DNA of 64,000 bases. It comes from Urechis unicinctus. Taxonomy: Eukaryota > Annelida > Polychaeta > Xenopneusta > Urechidae. The notes beneath the pieces were generated by a model that saw nothing but the letters and a program-made list of their open reading frames with translations, did no database searches and was not told the origin of the DNA. Positions 1-13,361 of this stretch are shown piece after piece; position 1 is the first letter of the stretch; the number at the start of each line of letters is the position of its first letter. The stretch is from assembly GCA_034190875.2 (NCBI GenBank), contig CM067348.1:24087475-24151474 (forward strand), given 5' to 3'. The translations under genes were made by a program, and so were the position numbers.

Positions 1-42
1 AATCCTATCGTAAGAGCTTTGATTTGTGTCGTCTGCTTGTAG

Positions 43-2010
43 CGTTCATCAACACATTTCTCTCGTGGAAGGTGTTCGTCCCGCTGGGAAAGTTAACCTA
101 CGTCGGCTACCTTATTCACCCCATACTGCTCTATTACTTCTACTACGCCGGCAAGCGACTTGTCTATGTGGATGAACTGACAATGGTGAGATGTGTCTTT
201 GTGTTGAGCTGGGTGTGATTGTGAGGAGCTGGGTGTGATTGTGTGAAGCATGTTGTGATTGTGCATAGTTGGGTGTGTTAGAGGGTAGCTATGTGTTATA
301 GTGGGAAGTTGAGGGGTATTGTGATCAGGTGGGTGTGATCGTTTGGAGTGGGATGTGATTGTGTTGTGCTGGGCGTGATTGTGAGGAGGTGGGTGTAATT
401 GTGAGAAGCTAGTTGTGATTGGGTGGAGCTGGGTGTGTTTGTAAGGAACAGGGTATAATTCTGTGGAGCGGGGTGTGATTGCGTGGAGGTTGGTGTGATT
501 GTGTGGAGCGGGGTGTGATTTGGGCGAACTGGGTGTGATTGTGTGGATCTGGGTAGCATTTTGTCGAGCTGTATTGGTTTACCCGGGTGTTGGCATGATG
601 CGAGGGGTTGTGTGTGATTTTAGCTGGATGTGATTTGGAGTAGCTGTGTTTGACTGTGAGAGATGGGTGGAGTAGTCAAGGGGTTGTGTGTGAGTGAGAG
701 GGATGGGTATGGTAGTCAAGGGGTTGTGTGTGAGTGAGAGGGATGGGTGTGGTAGTCAAGGGGTTAAGTGTGAGTGAGAGGGATGGATGTGGTAGTCAAG
801 GGGTTAAGTGTGAGGGAGAGAGATGGGTGTGGTTTTGATGGGTTGTAGGACGATTGTGAGAGAGTGTTGTAGGGGATATAATCAGAACGATGCTACTTTG
901 GTATTCCGTTTATTGTTGGAAGAAAACCTTCGACAGGTTTCTTTTTAATTACTTTTGGTGTATCATACCTTCGACATTTGTTTTGCTGTACGTATATTTA
1001 TTGTGTACTGCGTGTAGATAATCGCCAACTTTCTGTACATTACCGTGTACTGTGTGTACATTATTGTGTGCTGTGTGTACATTGGCATGTTCGATGTGAA
1101 CATTATAATGTGTGTGGATTACTATTTACTGTGTGTTCATTACCATTAACTGTATGTCGGTTTCCATGTTCTGTGCGTACATTACCGTATACTGTGTGTA
1201 GATTGTCGTGTATTGTGTGTAGATTGTCGTGTATTGTGTGAAGATTACCGTGTACTGTTTGTGGATTACTGTGTACTATGTGTTTACTGTTTGTAGAATA
1301 TGTTGTAGTGTGTATAGATTGTAATGTATTGTGTGTAGGTTGTCGTGTATTGTATAAAGATTATCGTATACTGGTTATTGTGAACTGTGCGTACACTATT
1401 GTGTACTGTGTGTACATTATTGTGTATTGTGTGTATATTATTGTGTACTGTGTGTACATTATTGTGTACTGTGTGTACACTATTGTGTACTGTGTGTACA
1501 TTATTGTGTATTGTGTGTATATTATTGTGTACTGTGTGTACATTATTGTGTACTGTGTGTACATTATTGTGTATTGTGTGTACATTATTGTGTACTGTGT
1601 GTACATTATTGTTTACTGTGTGTACACTATTGTGTACTGTATGTACATTATTGTGTATTGTGTGTATATTAATGTGTACTGTGTGTGCATTATTGTGTAC
1701 TGTGTGTACATAATTGTGTACTGTGTGTACATTGTTGTGTACTGTGTGTACATTATTGTGAACTGTGTACATTATTGTGTACTGTGTGTACATTATTGTG
1801 TGCTGTGTGTACATTATTGTGTACTGTGTGTATATTATTGTGTACTGTGTTTACATTATTGTGTACTGTGTGTACATTATTGTGTACTGTGTGTAGATTA
1901 TCTACTATGGAGCAGTCCTCTTCTACACATGCGTCCTCTCTTTTGTGATCAGCCTCGTTTTCGAAGTACCCATGTTATCACTGGAAAGAGTTCTTATTCC
2001 AAGACATTGA
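43..2010 (+). CDS. NRF-6-like acyltransferase, last two exons (copy 0, partial)
   Basis: This is the 3' end of a gene whose upstream exons lie outside the window. Exon 13 (43-185) follows an acceptor ending TTGTAG and encodes NTFLSWKVFVPLGKLTYVGY then LIHPILLYYFYYAGKRLVY, the C-terminal membrane segments typical of the acyltransferase-3 domain in nose-resistant-to-fluoxetine (NRF-6) proteins. It ends in phase 0 before GTGAGA. Exon 14 (1897-2010) is 114 nt in phase 0 and encodes IIYYGAVLFYTCVLSFVISL and a tail ending LERVLIPRH, then TGA. The family's usual last segment, a hydrophobic helix followed by E-x-P-M-x-x-L-E, is present. Both exons are intact. The 1.7-kb intron between them is nearly all minisatellite. 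The family is integral-membrane and is thought to acylate or move lipids; the substrate is unknown. Confidence 0.85.
200..595. repeat. Minisatellite c in intron 13 of copy 0 (about 20-bp unit)
   Basis: Imperfect tandem units of about 18-20 bp with core GGGTGTGATTGTGTGGAGC. The array begins a few bases after the exon 13 donor. The same family lies at 15190-15590 and about 26690-27285 in the other gene copies, in the opposite orientation. Confidence 0.85.
600..845. repeat. Minisatellite b in intron 13 of copy 0 (about 40-bp unit)
   Basis: Units of about 40 bp containing GGATGGGTGTGGTAGTCAAG followed by GGGTTGTGTGTGAGTGAGAG. Around six copies are present here, against about 18 in the homologous array at 14405-15130. 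Confidence 0.85.
1010..1896. repeat. Minisatellite a in intron 13 of copy 0 (21-bp unit)
   Basis: Tandem 21-bp units of the form TGTGTACATTATTGTGTACT plus one base, most regular from 1380 to 1890. The left part is more diverged, with units such as TGTGTAGATTGTCGTGTATT. The array runs directly into the exon 14 acceptor TGTGTGTAG. It is open in several frames only because the 21-bp unit contains no stop. Confidence 0.9.
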
Positions 2011-2032
2011 TATTACTTGGTCAGATAATTCA

Positions 2033-2038
2033 AATAAA
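2033..2038 (+). promoter_or_regulatory. Polyadenylation signal of NRF-6-like copy 0
   Basis: A canonical AATAAA lies 22 bases after the TGA of exon 14. It is conserved at the same distance in copies 2 and 3. Confidence 0.6.
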
Positions 2039-3063
2039 TGTACGTTCAGAAAAACAGCCACTGTGAAAGCTCTCATTATCAATCCCGCGTTCCCAGTCTC
2101 CCTCTACAGCCGGTGACCTTTTGACCCTTTATTACAAAGTAATCTAAAACATATCCCTAATGTGGTGCTGCAGTCAACAACGGCATTGTTGGGAAGGTCA
2201 GATCAAGGCGCAAATCTATGGCTGGACGATTTGTTGGTCGATCCAACTGTAGTCACCTGAATCGTACATGCACTAATCTAATCCAAGTTCCATCGGACAC
2301 ACGTGGAGTTCACCACTCATGAAATAAATGACGATAGCACTTCCGCTTTAAATGTTAAACTACTACTTAATAAGATGGCATGACCAGTAGATTAATACTG
2401 AGGGAGGAATATGCTTCAGCTGCTTACTGACAATGACACGCAGTTTGTCGAATTACGAGTCACTAGCCTGGACTCCAACGTTACCCACTGACAAATGAAC
2501 CCCTCAAGCAGTCTTGTTTCTAATCATCTGCACGTCAAACATTGCTAATGAGAGCCCCTTTAATCCCTGTGGTACCTGATATTTGTTCTGCTTGAGATAT
2601 AATATATTGTCCGTATAAGTGGTCCCCGCGTGGTAAACCATTTCGTGCTCATCTGTGAAATATTTGAGGTGAGAACTGTTCAATTGATCAGTAAGGAAAA
2701 TTGTTCGTTCTTCCCCGCATTTATATTGAAAGCAGGCTGGAGTACAAAATAACCACTTGGGCAAGACCTTTTTCTACAAAGCCTAATCTGAAATGCTCTC
2801 TTACTTTAGCGATGTACCCACCAATCTGCAAACAAATTAAAAGATGCAGACAAATATATAAGGTTATATGGAACCCTATCACAACCGTGTGTTTTTCTTG
2901 TTGGATTCCCATTGTTCTGCAGGGTGTGGACAAATCAATGATCTATCCACGTAAATAATGCATTGATTTTTGATTGAAAAATCCTCTTGGTGTACTTTCA
3001 TGTGAAGCTGGGCAACAGATTAATTCATAGGTATATACTCCATCTAAATACATATAATATAAC

Positions 3064-3179
3064 TGTTGTAATAATAGTTGCTCCCTGTTATGTTGGTAAC
3101 ATGAACGCTCCCGTATGTGCTCATGTGTACTGCGTCATCATTATGTGTTCTGCAATAAATGGCTACAAAAAATACAACA
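3064..3179 (+). repeat. 5' LTR of gypsy fossil copy 1
   Basis: 116 bp, TG...CA ends, with an AATAAA inside it near 3155. It is immediately preceded by inverted-arm sequence ending ATAAC and followed by TGGTGACC. Confidence 0.85.
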
Positions 3180-6100
3180 TGGTGACCACGACGTGATTAT
3201 AATTCCTTCTGAAACATAGATATAAAGTCAAGCAGAGCCGATAAAGTGTGATATGTAACCGACGAAACTACATGGTCAGTGCTTGTAAATAAACTAGGCC
3301 TGTAGGTCGCATCACACCACGAATTGAAGTGAATTTTTCGCACCACGTGAGTAACTGTCGTTGACATTTACACGTTTTGAAATCAAAGATGGCCGACGCC
3401 AATCACGGCAGACACATCCCACAAACGGAAGTGGATTGGGCTCCAGTCAAGCGTATGCCCAATTCAGACTGTGGCATAAGGAAGTAGAAAGAATTTTAAA
3501 AGGCCCTATGCATGCCGATGCTGATTCTGTGAAAATCAACACCGTGTATATTTGGGCGGGCGCCCACGCCGAAACGTTGATAGAGGCCAGACAGTCAGAA
3601 CATCCAGACATGAGGATACAAAAGGCAGAAGACCTGCTCGATTGTCTCGCGAAATGTCTCACTCACTCAACTCTCTTCCGAGAAGCAAGAGAGGACTTTT
3701 ACAATGTCAGACAGAAACCAAGTGAAAACACAACAACTTTCTACAGCAGATTATTAGAACTATTTCGCTTAGCAGACTTCCCAGAGCAGTCTGACTTCCT
3801 GATCGTAGACAAGCTCATCCATGGGTGCACCATTGCTGAGTGCAAACGCAAACTAATGTCAAGAGGGAAAGATGTTACTGTTAAAAACTGTCTAGACCTG
3901 TTACGCCAGTATGAGGCGGTAGACATCACAATGAAACATCTGAGTCATGCCAGATTAATGCAACATACTCAAGAGACCCAACTAAACAGTCCCAGCGAAA
4001 TGGCCAGAAAAGCAAGATGAGGTCCAAACCAACAGCCTTGAAGCCAGATGCTGATAGGAAGAAAAAGTGTGCTTGATGTGGTGGCAGTCCACACCCCTAT
4101 GACGAATGCCGAATGCCCAGCTAAAGGGATGAAGTGCAATTTTTGCTACAAGAGGGGCCATTTTGAGAGAGCATGCAAATTCAAGCAAAAATGCAAAGGC
4201 AAGCCCAAAACCCAGAATGAGGTACAGGCGTCAGAGACTGATTCCAGTGATGATGACCGTGGATCTGCATATGATGTTGGTGTTGTCTCTGTCAATAGTG
4301 TAGATGGCAAGACGAGAGAGATTCTCGCTGATGTTAAATTTCACACGCCGACTCCAGCTGTACTTCAAGGCAAGGTTGACACAGGTGCATGGTGACGTGC
4401 ATGCCATTGTTGATGTTTGAAGATATTGGGCTGTGTCGCAATGATCTCACTCCAAGTAAAACACGGTTGCGTGGCGTGACAGGTGCTGATATGATAAACT
4501 GTGGTGAGCTGACAGTCAAGGCTACCTGTAATAAACACACAGATAAGGTCAAGATTAAGGTTACTGAACTTGGCAGTGAACTTATCCTGGGGCTTGATTT
4601 CTGCAAACTTTTCAAGCTAGTGGATGTAGCTAAAACTTGTATCCAAAGCAACGTAAACATGGATCGGAACATTGAAGCTGTTCATATCACTGAAGAGAGT
4701 GAAGTCAATTACATATCCCTTCAGCAGAAATGGAAGAAACACCTTCCACTGGGGAAGAAAACAGGCGATCCGCTCAATGACCTGAAGGTCATTTTTCCTG
4801 AAACATTCGACGGAACAGTCGGCCTATTTGAAGGTGAGGTTGAACTTAAGTTATCACCAGAGGCCAAACCTGTCCAGTTACCTCCTCGTGCCGTCGCTCT
4901 AAGTGTATTACCCAAGCTCAAACAAGAGTTGGACAAGATGGAAAAAGAAGGCATTATCAAACCCTGCCCTGAAACGACCAACTGGGTCCACAACCTTGTC
5001 ATCGTCTCCGAGAAAAATGGTGACATTCGAATCTGCCTGGATCCGCAAAATCTCAACCGATACCTCATTCGGAGTGTGCACTACACAGCCTCTTGGGAAG
5101 ATGCACAACATAGCTTCAGTAAAGGGCAATACTTCTCCACACTTGATGCGAAAAGCGGTTACTGGACCAAAAAACTCGGCGACAAAAGCTAGCTTCTCAC
5201 AGCATTTAACACGCCGTTCAAGAAGTATTGTTTTGTCAGGTTACCTTTTGGATTGTCAGTGTCCTCTGAAATATTTTGTGAACAGATGGACAAGGCTATG
5301 GCAGGTATTCCTGGCACATTCCCATGTGCTGATGACATTAAGGTTCAAGGGTCCACGGAAGAGCGGCACAACATACACCTCCTTGAAACCATTAGCAAAG
5401 CTTGCACTGCAGGGATTAAATTCAATCCTGACAAATGTCGAATCAAAAGACAGAAAATTGAATACTTTGGGCGTGTAATTTCCCCACATGGTGTTGAGCC
5501 ATGTCCGAAGAAAGTGAAAGCCATCCTGGAATTGCAACCTCCAGAAAATAAACAGGAACTTCAAAGTTTCCTCGGCTCAGTCAACTTCATGGCAACTCAC
5601 ATTCCCAATTTGTCCAAGAAAACGTTCATGATGCGAAGTCTTATGAAAAAAGACGTTCACTTTGTGTGGACATGGGACATGCAACAGGAATTTGACACCA
5701 TCAAACAGGCAATTGCACGCGCCACTCAACTTACACACTTTGACACCAGCAAACCAACCATTATAGAAACTGATGCTTCTCTGAAAGGTTTGGGTGCTGT
5801 GCTCATTCAAGACGGCAGACCTGTGAAGTTCCTCAGCAAATGACTCACAAAGACAGAATCTGACTACTCGAATATTGAAAGAGAGCTCCTGGCAGTTCTG
5901 TTCGCTTGTGAGAAGCTTCATGTTGACAACGGGCCATGCTTCAAATCTGAAAAGTTCAAAAATTTCTGTGACACTCTTGAAATCAAGCATACAACGTCAA
6001 GTCCACATTATCACAAAGGAAATGGGCGTGCTGAGAGAGCCATACAAACTATGAAGCAGATGATAAAGAAGTGCAAGAATGAGCTACAAGTGACCATGGC

Positions 6101-7225
6101 GATACTGGCATACCATGATACACCGGCAAGCAGTGAGCTACCTTCGCCCGCAGAATTATTCTTCAACCGAAGAATTAACACACGTCTTGGGAAGATGTAT
6201 CAACCTTCTCAGCTCAGCAATTCGCAACGGATTAAACTAACAGACAAGAGAGCTGCTCACCTAAACCCAACTCAAACATCAAGAGATGAATATGTTCCGG
6301 ATCAGCCTATTTGGTTCACAGAAGATGGTTGTCCTGAATGGAAACCAGGCTCCATAGAGTCAAGACACCCTCAGCCCGACTCCTATTGGATCACCGTAGA
6401 GGAAAACAATCGGCTGGTGAGAAGAAATAAACACGACATCAAGCCACGCTTCCCTGTCTCCGGAAGTAAGTCACCAGCGAGTGGAGCTGTCGATCCATTT
6501 GAACATCACTTCCTCCCAACTGGCATCCGGGACTGTATTTCACCCCTGCCAGAAGAGTTATGTGTACAACCAGCATCTAACCCACTTGAAACACCTGATC
6601 CTACAAAGATGCTAGCGCATGAAACGTCTGTCCCCATCCCTACTTCTAGTACTTGTCCTACTCCACTTAAAACAACTCAATCACCTCCAGTGGCTTCTTC
6701 TTGTCATCATGTTCAAACTTGTATGGCAGTCGTTGTAGACGTGTTTCTGATGAGAAAGATTGTTTGGGGAATTTCTTGTTGAATGGACGATATACAGCAG
6801 TTCTGTTTCGCCCGGTACCCTAAGATTGGAGCAGCATCAAATGAGAGATATTATGAAGAAAAAAAAAATTGTCTTTCCTACACTTAAAACAACTCAATCA
6901 CCTCCAGTGGCTTCTTCATCTGCGTCTGCAGCAAAAACGCCAACCGTTGCAAGATCAGGTCGACAGCCAAAGCCTAACAAACACAAAGATTTTGTGTACA
7001 TGTGATTAAAGAGCAGGTGCCGAAGACCTCGCTCCAACGGTGAGACAAGTTCTGGAACCTCTGTCTCCAATATTTGTATGTTGTCTCATGTGTTGTAATG
7101 CATTTTTAGTATTGGACAATTTGTGACCTCAGTGACACTTGGAAAATGTTTGAAATCACAAGTTGGTAGTAATTGATTTAGTGACATTTGTGGGTGTTCT
7201 TAAACTATTTTCCTTATAAGGGGCA

Positions 7226-7341
7226 TGTTGTAATAATAGTTGCTCCCTGTTATGTTGGTAACATGAATGCTCCCGTATGTGCTCATGTGTACTGCGTCAT
7301 AATTATGTGTTCTGCAATAAATGGCTACAAGAACAACAACA
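7226..7341 (+). repeat. 3' LTR of gypsy fossil copy 1
   Basis: 116 bp, TG...CA ends, about 96% identical to 3064-3179. It is followed by GGAACATCACGATG, the intron sequence just beyond NRF-6 exon 6, which also follows the LTR at 33366 and occurs without any LTR at 17673. Confidence 0.85.
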
Positions 7342-7363
7342 GGAACATCACGATGAAACCCAC

Positions 7364-8604
7364 CTGAAAACGAAGAAAGAATCGACGGACATGTTCATAT
7401 TGTTGACGGCCATGTCATGCCACCTCGACGTTAAGCGATATTGAGAGCGCACGTTCTCTGCAAACAAACTCAGCATCAATGCAACTGACATTCGTTGATC
7501 TATTCTGCTTGCTGTTGTAACCCCCAACAACTGCGCAGTCGACGACTGTTAATTATAAACTCAACTTGAACACTAGTGGTCACTAATGTGTGTACCATAA
7601 CCGTATTACTATTGAAGGGTTATAAGTGGCTCTTGCTAAACTTCTACGTCGCGTATAAGTGTTACTCAATAAGCTCTCTATACCATCTTTTCATGGATCC
7701 CACGCCCCAAAGAAATCATTTATCAAATTACAAAATGTGGTTTTGTTTGCCAAAGGCACGCGTGAATATGGGAGTTCAACATATCTTGAATGAATTATCT
7801 ATTGATGATTGAAATGCGACCACCGTACATTGTTTGCTACGACTGCAGTAACAACATATTGATCTGAGTTTCATGGCAAAGATGATTCATTATGGCTGTA
7901 TTGTGAACAATGGCAGTAGTCTAGAAGGTGTGTATTATATACAAGGCTGTTGGATTACCGGCGGCATGCCATGGTCCGGTCGGTGCATACATGGGTCCTA
8001 AGTGGAAGGTGTGTCCCAGGACGATCCAAGACATACTGAGAAAGCGAATTCCGTGCATACAATTAAACGATCCTGTGGGCGTGGTTGATGACGTCAAAAA
8101 TGGTACTGTTGAGTAGAGCGAGAATGACAACAATGCTTGGACCCCTTTATCTGTCATAGTCAATGACGTCACAATTACATACCGCATTGTGTGTACAACA
8201 TATAAGTGGTATTCAAGCAACAGACGTGTATTCTAGCAACATGTATGTGGTATTCTAGCCGCATATGTGTGGTATTCTAGCTACGGAGGAGACACTCTAA
8301 CAACAGATATGTTACTTTCTAACAACAAGCAGGTTGGTTTCTTGCAGCAGACATATATTATTCGACCGCGACAGATACGATTTCATAAATAAAACTCTGT
8401 GATTATTGTATTTACTGTTTTGTTCTTCTTGTTTTGGTTCAAGGTGAAATTTCATGTCAGATGCCTCGCTTTTCCCCTCCACTTGACCACTATCTACTCT
8501 TCCAGACAGTTTGATGGTAATCTCACAAGGTGGCGTTGTCTTTCGATTTGCTTTCCATCTCGGCTACAAACACCTCATTCTTCCGCGACTTCTCAGACAT
8601 TTCG
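7364..8604 (-). pseudogene. NRF-6-like acyltransferase fragment (copy 1: exons 6, 5 and part of 4)
   Basis: Exon 6 (7364-7457, 94 nt) encodes NVRSQYRLTSRWHDMAVNN and then the SxESFFVL stretch. Exon 5 (7959-8150, 192 nt) encodes GVQALLSFSLYSTVPFLTSS, then the hallmark GIRFLSMSWIVLGHTFHLGP, which contains the conserved His of acyltransferase-3 proteins. Exon 4 is present from 8416 to about 8604 and then stops abruptly next to a (TA)n tract. Exons 1-3 and the promoter are absent. The downstream exons 7-14 are replaced by the gypsy fossil and the inverted arm. It cannot make the full protein. Sequence and exon lengths match copies 2 and 3. Confidence 0.85.
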
Positions 8605-8614
8605 ATATATGTAC

Positions 8615-11225
<2,611 letters not shown>

Positions 11226-11420
11226 AATGCCTACTTGCTGAGGTCCAAATATCAAAGAAACTGTGAGGGCTATCGCTCTTCAGTTTGCCATGTAATACTG
11301 TGTGAGTGTATTGGACAATGGCTGACTAAACTGAAGCTCCTACGAAGTCTGCTTGTATTTGTCACGACCATTTCGAAGACATCATCACCGATCAAAAAAA
11401 CAACATCGCTCCTTATCTAA
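11226..11420 (+). pseudogene. THAP-domain remnant (unit 1)
   Basis: It matches part of the better preserved remnant at 40855-41160, starting around the former ATGCCTACTTGC and including the stretch for ICHDHFED-like sequence. The part for the LPTIF box is absent here. It is a decayed, non-coding fragment copied along with the array unit. Confidence 0.45.
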
Positions 11421-12237
11421 TCTCGTTCTTTGGTAAGTTGCGAGAGTGTCAAGATTTAGAGCCAAGCAGAGCAACTAGCGGTTTGTGGTCAGTTTCTAGA
11501 GTGATTGAAGGTTAATCCTGTGATATAATTAGAATAATCTTTCACAAGCCCAAGCATATACATATGCCGGGGTATGTTTTTTCGGCCTCCGAACGAGTTT
11601 TGTTGGGCCTCATATTTGTAGGACGGGGTATGCTTTTGCCATTTTCACCTTGTATGACGGGTACGGGTTTTTGAGATCCCGGGGCACACCCCTGCTCAGG
11701 ACAAGGCCAAGTGCCCCCTCCAGGCTTCGGGAATCCATACGTGTTATCATTTTTCAATTGTCAATGTGATATCGTTGAATACATATCCCCCTCTAAGGTA
11801 GGTATTGCCAAAAGATAATCATTGACAAAATGACACATAATACTTAAATAATAAAATTAGGAAAGCAAAAGTTCGCTTGCGAAGAACCTTGTCTGTGCGT
11901 GCGCGCAGCAACCGATCTTGCCATTCAAAATAAACATGAACTTTTAAAAATTTGTCTAACCGGATGAAATCGCCTTTGACATAATCTTACAACTTGGTAA
12001 TAAACATTCATATATGTGAAAAATTATTCTTCATATGTACATTTGTGTAATTATCGTGTAAAATTGAAACTCATGTATCGTTCACCGCGTGTACGGTTAC
12101 GACCATCGCACAATTCAAACCGGCGGAACTCCAACTCTCCGGAAGTTAGCATGTATCCGTCATGACATATTTTAGGTAACGTTATGATGACTAACACTAC
12201 AATAACTAAAATCTCATGAAATTGAATAATTAAAATT
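11421..12237. other. Duplicated intergenic DNA
   Basis: It matches 23425-24250 closely. A minus-strand open frame at 11542-11757 is also open at 23553-23768, but I recognise nothing in it. No gene call is made. Confidence 0.5.
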
Positions 12238-12484
12238 GTTATATTATATGTATTTAGATGGAGTATATACCTATGCATTAATCTGTTGCCCAGCTTCACA
12301 TGAAAGTACACCAAGAGGATTTTTCAATCAAAAATCAACGCATTATTTACGTGGAAAGATCATTGATTTTTCGCGTGTAAATATTCATATGGAATCTACG
12401 TGGATTTGACGGAGATAATGGTGGATCCACCAATTGTCCACACCCTGCAGAACAATGGGAATCTAACAAGAAATACACACGGTT

Positions 12485-12868
12485 GTGATAGGGTTCCATA
12501 TAACCTTATATATTTGTCTGCATCTTTTAATTTGTTTGCAGATTGGTGGGTACATCGCTAAAGTAAGAGAGCATTTCAGATTAGGCTTTGTAGAAAAGAT
12601 CTTGCCCAAGTGGTTATTTTGTACTCCAGCCTGCTTTCAATATAAATGCAGGGAAGAACGAACAATTTTTCTTTCTGATCAATGGAACAGTTCTCACCTC
12701 AAATATTTCACAGATGTGCAAGAAATGGTTTACCACGCGGGGACCACTTATACGGACAATATATTAAAACCACATCTCAAGCAGAACAAATATCAGGTAC
12801 CACAGGGATTAAAGGGGCTCTCATTAGCAATGTTTGATGTGCAGACGATTAGAAACAAGACTGCTTGA
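12485..12868 (+). CDS. Uncharacterised 127-residue open frame shared by array units
   Basis: The open frame encodes a hydrophobic start (HITLYICLHLLICLQIGGYI) and then a mixed stretch with ACFQYKCREE and SSHLKYFTDV. The homologous stretch at 24500-24889 is interrupted, and the one at 2504-2933 (reverse strand) is split between frames, so selection for a protein is doubtful. TTTGTTTGCAG at about 12530-12540 resembles a splice acceptor. I do not recognise the family. It may be a piece of a decayed exon or chance. Confidence 0.2.
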   Translation: MIGFHITLYICLHLLICLQIGGYIAKVREHFRLGFVEKILPKWLFCTPACFQYKCREERTIFLSDQWNSSHLKYFTDVQEMVYHAGTTYTDNILKPHLKQNKYQVPQGLKGLSLAMFDVQTIRNKTA

Positions 12869-13333
12869 GGGGTTCATTTGTCAGTGGGTAACGTTGAAGT
12901 CCAGGCTTGTGACTCGCAATTCGACAAACTGCGTGTCATTGTCAGTAAGCAGCTGAAGCATATTCCTCCCTCAGTATTAATCTACTGATCATGCCATCTT
13001 ATTAAGTAGTAGTTTAACATTTAAAGCGGAAGTGCTATCGTCATTTATTTCATGAGTGGTGAACTCCACGTGTGTCCGATGGAACTTGGATTAGATTAGT
13101 GCATGTACGATTCAGGTGACTACAGTTGGATCGACCAACAAATCGTCCAGCCATAGATTTGCGCCTTGATCTGACCTTCCCAACAATGCCGTTGTTGACT
13201 GCAGCACCACATTAGGGATATGTTTTAGATTACTTTGTAATAAAGGGTCAAAAGGTCACCGGCTGTAGAGGGAGCCTGGGATCGCGGGATTGATAATGAG
13301 AGCTTTCACAGTGGCTGTTTATCTGAACGTACA

Positions 13334-13339
13334 TTTATT
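13334..13339 (-). promoter_or_regulatory. Polyadenylation signal of NRF-6-like copy 2
   Basis: AATAAA on the minus strand, 22 bases downstream of the stop codon in exon 14. Confidence 0.6.
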
Positions 13340-13361
13340 TGAATTATCTGACCAAGTAATA

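Larger units (their letters stand above)
1..3063. repeat. Left arm of a large inverted repeat (partner 12238-15780)
   Basis: Read in reverse complement, this stretch matches 12238-15780 almost base for base. It carries the same NRF-6-like exons 13 and 14, the same three minisatellite families and the same downstream DNA. The arm lengths differ (about 3.06 against 3.54 kb) because the minisatellites differ in copy number. The arm runs off the left edge of the window. On the right it stops exactly at the first base of a gypsy LTR at 3064. Apart from the exons and repeats listed separately, 2039-3063 holds no gene I recognise. Confidence 0.9.
3064..7341 (+). mobile_element. Ty3/gypsy (K02A2.6-like, Mag-type) LTR retrotransposon fossil, copy 1
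   Basis: Two 116-bp direct repeats (3064-3179 and 7226-7341) begin TGTTG and end CAACA. TGGTGACC directly after the left repeat fits a tRNA primer-binding site, and a short purine run AAGGGG precedes the right repeat. Parts in order on the + strand: gag (from about 3361) with zinc-knuckle sequence near 4100-4190, an aspartic protease motif VDTGA near 4376, reverse transcriptase (about 4850-5600), RNase H (about 5700-5840), part of integrase (about 5925-6300) and a C-terminal tail. It is broken in several places, about five or more. The LTRs differ at about 5 of 116 positions, suggesting a fairly young element, but see the finding on mixed flanks. Confidence 0.92.

Noticed and set aside
1278-2066. 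262-residue open frame rich in Tyr, Val and Cys, with overlapping frames on both strands
   Set aside because: It is the 21-bp minisatellite read in frame; the period is a multiple of three and the unit lacks stops. Only the exon 14 part (1897-2010) is coding, in another frame.
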